From positions 1 through 13,139 of the forward strand of contig CABQJA010000049.1 of assembly GCA_902464345.1 (NCBI GenBank): a DNA stretch of 13,139 nucleotides, written 5' to 3'. Within the stretch, counting starts at the first letter, position 1, and every line of letters starts with the position of its first letter. The notes under the pieces were generated by a model that worked only from the letters and a program-made list of their open reading frames with translations, did no database searches and had not been told where the DNA came from. The position numbers and the translations under genes are program-made. Positions 1-7,846 of the stretch are shown here, in pieces. Origin of the DNA: an uncultured Clostridium sp. GTDB taxonomy: Bacteria > Bacillota > Clostridia > Lachnospirales > Lachnospiraceae.

Positions 1-672
1 ATTATGAAATATTATTCTTCATTTGGATATAATGATTTTATCATCTGCTGCGGCTATAAGCAGCATGTGATCAAGGAATGGTTTGCAGATTATTACCTGC
101 ATACCAGTGATATTACATTTGATTTTACGAAGGACGGAGCCATGACCGTGCATAAGACCTATACAGAGCCATGGAAGGTAACACTGGTAGATACCGGACT
201 GAACACCATGACCGGAGGACGTGTAAAGCGGATCCGGAAATATGTCGGAAACGAGCCGTTTATGCTGACCTATGGTGATGGCGTATCGAATGTTGACATT
301 GATGCACTGGTGAAGTTCCATAAGGAGCATGGCAAGATCGCAACCATGACAGCGGTCAATGTCGGACAGCAGTTTGGTGTTCTGGATATTGATGAGAACG
401 GAACGATTCATAAATTCCGTGAGAAGCAGGATCGGGACGGCAGCGTGATCAATGGCGGTTACATGGTTCTGAATCCGGAAGTGTTTGATTATATCGAAGG
501 AGATTCGACCGTATTTGAGAAGGCTCCGCTGGAGCGTCTGGCAGCCGAAGGACAGTTAAAGGCATACTTCCATGACGGCTTCTGGAAGTGCATGGACACG
601 ACCAGAGACAAGAATCAGCTGGAGAAACTGCTGGCAGAAGGAAAAGCACCATGGAAGGTATGGGAGGAATAA
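1..672 (+). CDS. rfbF: Glucose-1-phosphate cytidylyltransferase, 5' end cut by window edge
   Basis: Makes CDP-glucose from glucose-1-phosphate and CTP in the cytoplasm, the entry step to CDP-deoxysugars. The reading frame is open from base 1. The ATG at 4 is an internal Met, since the family begins about 35 residues earlier with a GGxGTR nucleotide-binding loop that lies outside the window. What remains is typical of RfbF throughout. DFIICCGYK is at residues 11-19 counted from that Met, and EPWKVTLVDTG and TGGRVKR follow. LTYGDGV is at 88-94 and carries the metal-binding Asp of the nucleotidyltransferase fold. NGGYMVLNP and the C-terminal FWKCMDTTRDK...GKAPWKVWE complete the match. Family members are about 257 residues, so only the extreme N-terminus is missing. 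The next gene starts 3 bases after the stop, so the two are almost certainly co-transcribed. Identification is firm; the true start cannot be seen. Confidence 0.95.
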   Translation: MMKYYSSFGYNDFIICCGYKQHVIKEWFADYYLHTSDITFDFTKDGAMTVHKTYTEPWKVTLVDTGLNTMTGGRVKRIRKYVGNEPFMLTYGDGVSNVDIDALVKFHKEHGKIATMTAVNVGQQFGVLDIDENGTIHKFREKQDRDGSVINGGYMVLNPEVFDYIEGDSTVFEKAPLERLAAEGQLKAYFHDGFWKCMDTTRDKNQLEKLLAEGKAPWKVWEE

Positions 673-675
673 TCA

Positions 676-1740
676 ATGGATATGAGTTTTTACAAGGGAA
701 AACGTGTACTTCTGACCGGGCATACCGGATTTAAGGGTTCCTGGATGAGTCGTGTGCTGGTGAATGCCGGAGCAATCCTGACCGGATATTCACTGAATCC
801 TCCGACAAATCCGAATCTGTTTTCCATGTGTGACGTAGAGAGCAGAATGCATTCTGTGATCGGAGATATTCGTGATCTGGATAAATTAAAGGCTGTATTT
901 GAAGAGGCACAGCCGGAGATCGTGATCCATATGGCAGCACAGCCGATCGTGCGTGACTCCTATAAGGATCCGGTCTATACCTATGAGACCAATGTGATGG
1001 GAACCGTTAATGTGCTGGAGTGTATCCGGCTGAATACCTGTGTAAAATCATTTGTAAATGTTACTACGGACAAGGTATATAAGAATAATGAATGGGCTTG
1101 GGGCTATCGAGAGAATGAGCCGCTGGATGGATACGATCCGTATTCGAACAGTAAGTCCTGCTCCGAGCTGGTAACACACAGCTATAAGAGCTCCTTCTTC
1201 GAGGACGGAAGAGTAGCCATCTCCACATCGAGAGCCGGTAATGTAATCGGTGGCGGTGATTTCGCCAATGACCGTATTATTCCGGACTGTGTCCGGGCTG
1301 CCGAGCAGGGTAAGGATATGATCGTGCGGAATCCGCATTCCACACGTCCGTACCAGCATGTATTGGAGCCGGTTATGGCGTATCTGATGATCGCACAGAA
1401 GCAGTATGAGGATGGCAGCTATGCAGATTATTATAATGTAGGACCGGATGATCTGGACTGTGTGACGACCGGAGACATTGTGGATATGTTCTGCGAGAAG
1501 TGGGGCAGTGGCATGAAGTGGATCAATCAGTATGATGGCGGTCCTCATGAGGCGAACTTCCTGAAGCTTGACTGTTCCAAGTTAAAGACCACATTCCAGT
1601 GGAAACCTCGCTGGAACGTGTCAGAGGCACTGGATAAGGTAGTTGAGTGGACAAGAGTCTATTTTGATAAGGGTGATATTCCGGCAATTATGGATCAGCA
1701 GATTCAGGAATATTGCACAAAAAGTGAAAGTCTGAAATAA
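676..1740 (+). CDS. rfbG: CDP-glucose 4,6-dehydratase
   Basis: Converts CDP-D-glucose to CDP-4-keto-6-deoxy-D-glucose using tightly bound NAD, the second step after RfbF. This is an extended short-chain dehydrogenase of 354 residues, the usual length. TGHTGFKGSW at 14-23 is the Rossmann glycine motif in the form characteristic of this enzyme. VNVTTDKVY at 127-135 contains the Thr-Asp-Lys dehydratase triad. YSNSK at 156-160 gives the catalytic Tyr and Lys. RAGNVIGGGDFANDRIIPD and RNPHSTRPYQHVLEP are the conserved sugar-nucleotide-binding segments. The start at 676 is supported by GGAGG at 663-667, 8 bases upstream; the Met at 682 would sit too far away. The ribosome binding site lies inside the end of rfbF, which suggests translational coupling. 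Confidence 0.97.
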   Translation: MDMSFYKGKRVLLTGHTGFKGSWMSRVLVNAGAILTGYSLNPPTNPNLFSMCDVESRMHSVIGDIRDLDKLKAVFEEAQPEIVIHMAAQPIVRDSYKDPVYTYETNVMGTVNVLECIRLNTCVKSFVNVTTDKVYKNNEWAWGYRENEPLDGYDPYSNSKSCSELVTHSYKSSFFEDGRVAISTSRAGNVIGGGDFANDRIIPDCVRAAEQGKDMIVRNPHSTRPYQHVLEPVMAYLMIAQKQYEDGSYADYYNVGPDDLDCVTTGDIVDMFCEKWGSGMKWINQYDGGPHEANFLKLDCSKLKTTFQWKPRWNVSEALDKVVEWTRVYFDKGDIPAIMDQQIQEYCTKSESLK

Positions 1741-1788
1741 AAATACAGATCAAATAAGATCAAACGGAAACAGAAAAGGAGAAAGAAA

Positions 1789-3126
1789 ATGTTTGAGAAT
1801 ATGACAGAAGATCAGGCAAAGAAGCAGATTTTGGATATGGTAGCAGACTATTGCGATACCTACCATAACAAGAAGGGACCTTTTAAAGAAGGAGACCGTA
1901 TCCCATATGCATCAAGAGTATATGATCATGAGGAAATGTGTAATCTGGTAGACAGTGCACTGGAGTTCTGGCTGACAGCAGGACGTTATACGGATCAGTT
2001 TGAGAAGAAGTTTGCAGAGTACCTTGGCGTAAAATACTGTTCTCTGGTAAATTCCGGCTCTTCTGCAAATCTGAATGCATTTATGGCACTGACCTCTCCG
2101 TTACTTGGTGAGCGTGCAATCAAGCGGGGCGATGAGGTAATTACGGTAGCAGCCGGATTCCCGACAACGGTAGCTCCGGTTATCCAGTATGGTGCGGTTC
2201 CTGTGTTCGTAGATGTTACGATTCCACAGTACAACATTGATCCGTCTATGCTGGAGGAAGCATATTCTGAGAAGACAAAGGCTGTTATGGTAGCACATAC
2301 TCTGGGTAATCCATTTGACTTAAAGGCTGTAAAGGCATTCTGTGATAAGCATAATCTGTGGCTGGTAGAGGATAACTGTGATGCCCTTGGTTCCAAGTAT
2401 ATTATTGATGGTGAAGAGAAGTTTACCGGTACGATCGGTGATATCGGAACCTCCAGCTTCTATCCGCCACATCATATGACAATGGGTGAAGGCGGTGCGG
2501 TTTACACGAACAATCCGTTACTGAATAAGTGTATCCGTTCCTTCCGTGACTGGGGAAGAGACTGTGTATGTCCTTCCGGACATGATAACCTGTGTGGTCA
2601 CCGGTTTGACAAGCAGTATGGTGAGCTTCCATTAGGCTATGATCATAAATATGTATATTCTCATTTTGGATATAATTTAAAGGCAACCGATATGCAGGCA
2701 GCAGTCGGCTGTGCACAGATCGTGAAGTTCCCTGGATTTGTAGAGCGTCGTCGTCATAACTTCGACCGTCTGAAGGCAGCACTTGCGGGAACAGAGGAGA
2801 AGCTGATCCTTCCGGAGCCATGTGAGAACTCAATCCCTAGCTGGTTTGGTTTCCTGATCACCTGTAAAGAAGGCGTTGACCGGAATCAGGTAGTTCAGTA
2901 TGTAGAGCAGCATGGGGTTCAGACACGTATGCTGTTTGCGGGTAATCTGATCAAGCATCCATGCTTTGATGAGATGCGCAAGACCGGAGAAGGCTATCGT
3001 GTAGTCGGTGATCTGAAGAATACAGACCGGATCATGAACGAGACCTTCTGGGTAGGTGTATATCCGGGCATGACCGATGAAATGATCGACTATATGGCAA
3101 AGACCATTAAAGAAGCAATACAGTAA
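1789..3126 (+). CDS. rfbH: CDP-4-keto-6-deoxy-D-glucose 3-dehydrase (E1, RfbH/DdhC/AscC family)
   Basis: Removes the 3-OH of CDP-4-keto-6-deoxyglucose with pyridoxamine phosphate and a [2Fe-2S] cluster, the committing step toward 3,6-dideoxysugars. The fold is the DegT/AryC1 aminotransferase fold, but the PLP-binding lysine is replaced: SSFYPPHHMTMGEGGA at 222-237 has His228-His229 where aminotransferases have Lys. This substitution marks the dehydrase. Candidate cluster cysteines are Cys197 (in EDNCDALGS), Cys259, Cys261 and Cys269. The last three keep the C-x-C-x7-C spacing remembered for Yersinia E1. The first gap is 61 rather than 57 residues, explained by a four-residue insertion before His228. 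Length is 445 residues, near the family's usual size. AGGAG at 1777-1781 lies 7 bases before ATG. The 48-base upstream gap holds two copies of AGATCAAA (1747-1754 and 1757-1764) of unknown meaning. The E3 reductase partner is not encoded in the window. Confidence 0.96.
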   Translation: MFENMTEDQAKKQILDMVADYCDTYHNKKGPFKEGDRIPYASRVYDHEEMCNLVDSALEFWLTAGRYTDQFEKKFAEYLGVKYCSLVNSGSSANLNAFMALTSPLLGERAIKRGDEVITVAAGFPTTVAPVIQYGAVPVFVDVTIPQYNIDPSMLEEAYSEKTKAVMVAHTLGNPFDLKAVKAFCDKHNLWLVEDNCDALGSKYIIDGEEKFTGTIGDIGTSSFYPPHHMTMGEGGAVYTNNPLLNKCIRSFRDWGRDCVCPSGHDNLCGHRFDKQYGELPLGYDHKYVYSHFGYNLKATDMQAAVGCAQIVKFPGFVERRRHNFDRLKAALAGTEEKLILPEPCENSIPSWFGFLITCKEGVDRNQVVQYVEQHGVQTRMLFAGNLIKHPCFDEMRKTGEGYRVVGDLKNTDRIMNETFWVGVYPGMTDEMIDYMAKTIKEAIQ

Positions 3127-3156
3127 GAAGGCTATAGAAAAGGTTGGACATTCGAG

Positions 3157-3726
3157 ATGAATGAGACAGAAGAGATGAAAAAGAATACCGGGGAGAAACC
3201 GAAGAAGGGTCTGGCAGCACTCTGGCAGTTTATCAAGTTCGGACTGGTAGGCGTTTCCAATACGGTTGTATCATATGTAACATATTCTCTGGTGTATTAC
3301 TGGATCCTGGGTTCCGCCCCGATGGGGGATGGTATCCGGGTACAGATTGCGAATGTGGCCGGATTTGTGATCAGTGTACTGAATGCATATATCTGGCAGA
3401 GTAAGTTTGTATTTAAGGAACAAGAAGACGGAGAGCACAGAGTCTGGTGGAAGGTATTGATCAAGACATATATTTCCTATGCGTTTTCCGGACTGCTGCT
3501 GACATCCCTGTTACTGGCATTCTGGCTGGACATCCTGCATATTGAACAGTATCTGGGTGGTGTTGCCACATGGCTGACCGGATTCGGACTGCATATGGCA
3601 GCAAAGGATGTGGCAGTTTCCCTGGCTCCGTTCTTAAATATGGTAGTAACGATTCCAATCAATTTCTGTATTAATAAATTTTGGGCATACCGTCAGAAAA
3701 CGAAAACAAGTGAGGTGACCGAATAA
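3157..3726 (+). CDS. GtrA-family small membrane protein, putative polyprenyl-linked sugar flippase
   Basis: GtrA-type proteins are proposed to move polyprenyl-phosphate-linked sugars across the cytoplasmic membrane, or to help their GT partners do so. The 189-residue protein has a charged N-terminal tail of about 20 residues and then four predicted membrane segments, roughly at 24-50, 62-80, 104-126 and 155-175. The family signature is clear: FIKFGLVGVSNTVVSY at 25-40, NVAGFVISVLNAYIWQSKFVF at 66-86, and NFCINKFWAYR at 169-179. The likely partner is the GtrB-like transferase at 8767-9738, even though five genes lie between. The start is uncertain. The ATG at 3157 has only a weak ribosome binding site (AAAGG or TTGGA), and the Met at 3175 would also keep every membrane segment. 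Its stop overlaps the next start as TAATG, so the two are coupled. Confidence 0.9.
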   Translation: MNETEEMKKNTGEKPKKGLAALWQFIKFGLVGVSNTVVSYVTYSLVYYWILGSAPMGDGIRVQIANVAGFVISVLNAYIWQSKFVFKEQEDGEHRVWWKVLIKTYISYAFSGLLLTSLLLAFWLDILHIEQYLGGVATWLTGFGLHMAAKDVAVSLAPFLNMVVTIPINFCINKFWAYRQKTKTSEVTE

Positions 3727-5330
3727 TGGGTGAAATTAAGTTATTAGACTGTACTCTCCGTGACGGAGGATATGTAAACGACTGGGAATTTGGACATAAT
3801 AATCTGGTAAGTATTTTTGAACGTGTGGTAGGAGCCGGTGTCAACATTATTGAAGTCGGATTCTTGGACGACCGCAGACCGTTTGATATGAACCGGAGCA
3901 TTATGCCATACTCTGCAGATGTGGAGAAGATTTATGGCAAATTAGACCGCAAACAGGCTATGGTAGTCGGTATGATCGATTACGGTACCTGTAGCATTGA
4001 TCATATTCAGCCATGTGAAGAGTCCTATCTGGATGGTATCCGTGTTATTTTCAAGAAGCATATCCGCTGGCAGGCAATTGATTTCTGCCGCCAGTTAAAG
4101 GAATTGGGTTATAAGGTATTTGTACAGCTGGTTTCTATTACCAGCTATGAGGATGATGAGTTAATGGATCTGATCAGTCTTGCAAATGATCTGGAGCCGT
4201 ATGCAGTATCTATGGTAGATACCTATGGATTGATGCACCAGGAGAATCTGATGCATTATTACAAGCTGTTAAACCAGTATCTGAAGCCAACGATCGGACT
4301 TGGCTATCATTCCCATAACAATTTCCAGATGGCATATGCGAACTGCATCGAGATGCTGTCACATAAGACAGACCGTATGGTATTGGTAGACGGTACGATT
4401 TATGGTATGGGTAAGAGTGCCGGAAATGCACCACTGGAACTGCTGGCTATGCATCTGAATGAGCATTACGGAAAGAATTATGACATCAGCCAGATTCTGG
4501 AAGCAGTGGATGCCAATGTTATGCCGATCTATAAGATGACTCCTTGGGGCTATAATATGTTCTTCTTTATTGCGGCTTCCAACGACTGCCATCCGAATTA
4601 TGTGTCTTACTTGATGAATAAGCGGACGCTTTCCGTAAAATCAATTAACGAGATTTTAAGTAAATTAGAGGGTGAGAAGCAGCTGATGTATGATCAGAAG
4701 CTGATCGAACAGTTATATCTGGATTATCAGAATATTGAAGTCAATGATGAGAAGGATATTGCAGAGCTGACAGAACAGTTTAAGGGTAGAGATGTATTAC
4801 TTCTGGGCCCTGGTTTAAGTGTACAGAAGCAGCTTAATAAGCTTCAGGCATATATTGAGGAAAAGAATCCAATCGTAGTGTCTGTTAACTTTATTTCCAG
4901 TGAATTAAAGAGCAATTATGTATTCTTAAGTAATTCCAAGCGTTATGTACAGCTGGCAACCGCACTGTCCCTGAATCCGGACATGAAGGTGATCGCGACC
5001 TCCAATGTTACCAAGACAGAAGGTAAGTTTGACTATACTATGCAGTACAGTTCATTGCTGGATCCGGATGCGGATGGAGTATGCATGGATAATTCTTTTG
5101 TCATGCTGTTGAAGGTTATGAAGAAGATCGGTGTGAAGAAAGTAGCACTGGGCGGCTTTGACGGATATGCCGGAGACAAGAAGCAGAATTATATCAATGC
5201 TTACATGGAGTATAATTTTAATAAAGAGCAGGCGAGCAAGACCAATCAGTATGTGATTGAAATGCTGAAGAGCTTAAAGCAGGATATTGAAATGGAATTT
5301 ATCACAGATTCCCTGTATACAGAGGAGTAG
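3726..5330 (+). CDS. Two-domain HMG-CoA-lyase-like (DRE-TIM) aldolase with an extra C-terminal domain
   Basis: The N-terminal part, about residues 1-300, is a metal-dependent TIM barrel of the HMGL/4-hydroxy-2-oxovalerate aldolase/isopropylmalate synthase superfamily. LLDCTLRDGGYVNDW at 6-20 supplies the catalytic Arg12 and metal-binding Asp13. GYHSHNN at 193-199 supplies His195 and His197. GMGKSAGNAPLE at 227-238 is the conserved glycine-rich loop. Such enzymes make or break C-C bonds at pyruvate- or acyl-CoA-derived enolates. Residues about 345-534 form a second domain that opens with a Rossmann-like strand and turn, RDVLLLGPGLS (355-365); I cannot name it. Total length of 534 is well above a simple 4-hydroxy-2-oxovalerate aldolase (about 340). 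The substrate is unknown. The location between rfbFGH and a ThDP enzyme suggests a role in making a sugar side chain or other sugar substituent. No DmpF-like acetaldehyde dehydrogenase is nearby, which argues against catabolic use. Confidence 0.88.
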   Translation: MGEIKLLDCTLRDGGYVNDWEFGHNNLVSIFERVVGAGVNIIEVGFLDDRRPFDMNRSIMPYSADVEKIYGKLDRKQAMVVGMIDYGTCSIDHIQPCEESYLDGIRVIFKKHIRWQAIDFCRQLKELGYKVFVQLVSITSYEDDELMDLISLANDLEPYAVSMVDTYGLMHQENLMHYYKLLNQYLKPTIGLGYHSHNNFQMAYANCIEMLSHKTDRMVLVDGTIYGMGKSAGNAPLELLAMHLNEHYGKNYDISQILEAVDANVMPIYKMTPWGYNMFFFIAASNDCHPNYVSYLMNKRTLSVKSINEILSKLEGEKQLMYDQKLIEQLYLDYQNIEVNDEKDIAELTEQFKGRDVLLLGPGLSVQKQLNKLQAYIEEKNPIVVSVNFISSELKSNYVFLSNSKRYVQLATALSLNPDMKVIATSNVTKTEGKFDYTMQYSSLLDPDADGVCMDNSFVMLLKVMKKIGVKKVALGGFDGYAGDKKQNYINAYMEYNFNKEQASKTNQYVIEMLKSLKQDIEMEFITDSLYTEE

Positions 5331-5333
5331 GAT

Positions 5334-5987
5334 ATGAGTAAGTATGAGATTGCAGTTTTTGATGTAGACGGAACACTTCTGGATACCAGAGAGGGTGTGC
5401 TTTCGGCAGTCAAAGAAGTGATTGTGAATCATGATCTACCGATGCCGACACCGGAGGTACTGGAAACCTTTATCGGACCTCCGATCCAGGATTCCCTGGC
5501 AAAGACTTTTCATCTGGAAAAAGCAAAAGCTGATGAGCTGGCAGCAGAGTTCCGGACCAGCTATAAGGGTCCGAACCTGATTAAGGCAAAGCCATATGAT
5601 GGAATCTATGAATTAATGGATGAACTGGTAAAACGGAATATCAAGATTGCAGTAGCGACCTATAAGCGACAGGATTATGCAGAGGATATTCTGAAGCATT
5701 TCGGCTTTGACCAATATTCCAAGATCTTATATGGGTCTGATTTTGAAGGAAAATTAAAAAAGGTCGATATCATACGGAAATGTATGGTGGATCTTGGCTC
5801 AGAGGATTATAAGAATGCGGTTATGATCGGAGACAGCTGGCATGATGCAAACGGTGCCGAGCTGCTTGGCGTTGACTTTTTAGGCGTGACTTACGGATTT
5901 GATTTTCATTCAAAAGAAGATGTAGAGAAATGTACAAATGTAGGAAGTGCAGATACCCCACTGGAGCTTTTGAAATATTTTGAATAA
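5334..5987 (+). CDS. HAD-superfamily hydrolase, phosphoglycolate-phosphatase-like
   Basis: A soluble phosphatase of 217 residues in the Gph-like branch of the HAD superfamily. Motif I is FDVDGT at 9-14, with nucleophile Asp10 and acid/base Asp12. Motif II is VATYKR at 107-112, with Thr109. The motif III lysine lies in GKLKK at 139-143. Motif IV is GDSWHD at 166-171, with Asp167 and Asp171 binding magnesium. A helical cap sits between motifs I and II, as in small-molecule phosphatases. AGGAG at 5323-5327, inside the end of the aldolase gene, lies 6 bases before ATG, and only 3 bases separate the two genes. That tight pairing suggests it dephosphorylates a substrate or product of the aldolase. 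The substrate cannot be read from sequence; a general housekeeping phosphatase is the alternative. Confidence 0.9.
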   Translation: MSKYEIAVFDVDGTLLDTREGVLSAVKEVIVNHDLPMPTPEVLETFIGPPIQDSLAKTFHLEKAKADELAAEFRTSYKGPNLIKAKPYDGIYELMDELVKRNIKIAVATYKRQDYAEDILKHFGFDQYSKILYGSDFEGKLKKVDIIRKCMVDLGSEDYKNAVMIGDSWHDANGAELLGVDFLGVTYGFDFHSKEDVEKCTNVGSADTPLELLKYFE

Positions 5988-6009
5988 GAATGAAAATACA
6001 TATTGTATG

Positions 6010-6014
6010 AGGAG
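6010..6014 (+). promoter_or_regulatory. Ribosome binding site deciding the ThDP enzyme start
   Basis: AGGAG lies 9 bases before ATG 6024, a good spacing. It directly abuts ATG 6015 and lies downstream of TTG 6003, so neither of those can use it. This places the real start at 6024. Confidence 0.75.
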
Positions 6015-6023
6015 ATGGACGGA

Positions 6024-7823
6024 ATGAAAATGAAAGTAGCGCAGTATATTGCGGATTTTTTGGTAAAACAGGGCGTAACGGATGTATTTACGGTAACCGG
6101 AGGCGGTGCCATGCATTTAAATGATGCACTGGGACATAAGGAAGGCCTTCACAGTACGTATAATCATCATGAGCAGGCATGTGCGATCGCAGCAGAAGGA
6201 TATGCTAGAGAAAGCGGAAAGGTTGCCGCAATCTGTGTTACCAGCGGACCGGGTGGAACAAATGCGATTACCGGTGTACTTGGCGGATGGCAGGATTCAA
6301 TCCCGATGTTCGTGATTTCCGGACAGGTAAAGCGGGAGACAACGACATGGTCGACCGATGTACCGCTTCGTCAGTTAGGCGATCAGGAATTCCAGATCGT
6401 AGATACTGTAAAGACCATGACGAAATATGCACATATGGTAACAGAGCCGACAGAGATCCGGTATCACCTGGAAAAGGCATGGTTCTTATGCATGAATGGC
6501 AGAAAGGGACCTGTATGGCTGGATATTCCGTTGGATGTTCAGGCGGCAGTGATCGAGTCGGATGAGCTGAAGGGCTTTGACAGTGCAGAATTAGAGTTAA
6601 AGGAGAATCCAGTTTATGATGAAAAGCTGACACCGGAGATCATTGAGAAAATAAAGGCAGCAAAGAGACCGGTCGTATTTGCGGGAACCGGTATCCGTCT
6701 GTCAGAGGGCTATGAGGAGTTTGTAAAGCTGGTAGATAAGCTGGGAATCCCGGTAGTGACCGCATGGAATGCACATGATGTACTGTGGGATGAGCATCCG
6801 CTGTTTTGCGGACGTCCGGGTACAGTCGGCACCCGTGGCGGTAACTTTGTAGTACAGAACAGTGATCTGCTTCTGGTTCTCGGCTGCCGTCTGAATATCC
6901 GTCAGATCAGTTATAATTATCATGACTTTGCAAAGAAGGCATATAAGATCGTTGTCGACATTGATGAGGCTGAATTACGCAAGCCGACCGTTCATGTGGA
7001 TTTTCCGGTCCATGCCAATGTAAAGGATGTTATGCAGTCTTTATTAAAGGCAGAGTATGCAGGCCCGACAGAGGAGCAGAAGGAATGGTTAGGCTGGGCA
7101 AGAGCCGTAAATCAGAAATATCCGGCAACACTGCCTTCTTATTACGAGAAAGAGACTCCGATCAATCCGTATGTATTCATCACAAAGCTGTCCAAGCATC
7201 TGCAGGAGGGCGATGAGGTGATCTGCGGAAACGGAAGCGCCTGTGTTATTACCTTCCAGGCAATGGAGATTAAGAAGAATCAGAGACTGTTCACCAATTC
7301 CGGTTGTGCAGCAATGGGATACGGCTTCCCGGCAGCTGTCGGTGTATGCGTAGCCAAGAAGGGCGAGCGGGTCATCTGTATTGATGGTGACGGAAGCTTC
7401 CAGATGAATTTACAGGAGCTTCAGACAGTTGTATATAACAAGCTGAATATGAAGCTGATCATTATTAACAATAACGGATATCATTCCATCCGTCAGACAC
7501 AGACCAATCTGTTTAAGGGTGAACCGCTGGTTGGTGTCTGTGACGGAAACGGACTCAGCTTCCCGGATTTCTCAAAGCTGGCATATGCATACGGAATCCC
7601 GTATGTACGGATCGACAGCCTGAAGGATGTAGACGAGAAGTTAGAGGAATTTTTAAGTACAGACGGTCCGGTTATGTGCGAGGCAATTGTGGATGAGAAG
7701 CAGAACTTTGCACCAAAGCTATCCTCAAAGGTACTGCCGGATGGAAAGATCGTATCGCCATCCATTGACGATATGTTCCCATTCCTTTCCAGAGAGGAAT
7801 ATGAATCAAATCAGTTATCGTAA
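6024..7823 (+). CDS. Thiamine-diphosphate-dependent enzyme, acetolactate synthase/YerE-like
   Basis: Belongs to the ThDP family that decarboxylates 2-keto acids and passes the acyl carbanion to an acceptor carbonyl. It has 599 residues in the usual order of Pyr, central and PP domains. Glu50 (in HHEQACAIAAEGYA) is the cofactor-activating glutamate. SGPGGTNAITG and the DVPLRQLGDQEFQ stretch belong to the Pyr domain. GDGSF at 455-459 and NNNGYHSI starting at 482 form the ThDP/metal motif. Start choice: the frame opens with TTG at 6003, but AGGAG at 6010-6014 sits 9 bases before ATG 6024, and the protein then begins cleanly at MKMKVAQYIADFL. No acetolactate synthase small subunit or ilv gene is adjacent. 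With rfbFGH upstream and a sugar reductase downstream, the closest known parallel is YerE, which adds an acetyl carbanion from pyruvate to a CDP-3,6-dideoxy-4-keto sugar. That role is inferred from context; a true acetolactate synthase is the alternative. Confidence 0.88.
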   Translation: MKMKVAQYIADFLVKQGVTDVFTVTGGGAMHLNDALGHKEGLHSTYNHHEQACAIAAEGYARESGKVAAICVTSGPGGTNAITGVLGGWQDSIPMFVISGQVKRETTTWSTDVPLRQLGDQEFQIVDTVKTMTKYAHMVTEPTEIRYHLEKAWFLCMNGRKGPVWLDIPLDVQAAVIESDELKGFDSAELELKENPVYDEKLTPEIIEKIKAAKRPVVFAGTGIRLSEGYEEFVKLVDKLGIPVVTAWNAHDVLWDEHPLFCGRPGTVGTRGGNFVVQNSDLLLVLGCRLNIRQISYNYHDFAKKAYKIVVDIDEAELRKPTVHVDFPVHANVKDVMQSLLKAEYAGPTEEQKEWLGWARAVNQKYPATLPSYYEKETPINPYVFITKLSKHLQEGDEVICGNGSACVITFQAMEIKKNQRLFTNSGCAAMGYGFPAAVGVCVAKKGERVICIDGDGSFQMNLQELQTVVYNKLNMKLIIINNNGYHSIRQTQTNLFKGEPLVGVCDGNGLSFPDFSKLAYAYGIPYVRIDSLKDVDEKLEEFLSTDGPVMCEAIVDEKQNFAPKLSSKVLPDGKIVSPSIDDMFPFLSREEYESNQLS

Positions 7824-7846
7824 GGATAAGACTGTAAGGAGATAGT

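Noticed and set aside
1048..1548. Long open frame on the - strand (166 codons) opposite rfbG
   Set aside because: It lies wholly inside a gene with complete family motifs, has no recognisable motif, and its composition is that of a reversed coding strand.
1747..1764. Two copies of AGATCAAA upstream of rfbH
   Set aside because: Eight-base repeats in a short A-rich gap can arise by chance; there is no palindrome or known operator match.
2423..2833. Open frame on the - strand (136 codons) opposite rfbH
   Set aside because: A shadow of a strongly conserved gene, rich in His, Ser and Arg as expected from antisense reading.
5996..6008. Short perfect inverted repeat ATACA-TAT-TGTAT before the ThDP enzyme gene
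   Set aside because: Only five AT-rich base pairs per arm, no following T-run, and it lies next to the ribosome binding site; most likely chance and too weak for a terminator or operator call.
6003..6023. TTG start for the ThDP enzyme adding seven residues
   Set aside because: The AGGAG at 6010-6014 would lie inside the coding region; ATG 6024 has correct spacing and a family-like N-terminus.
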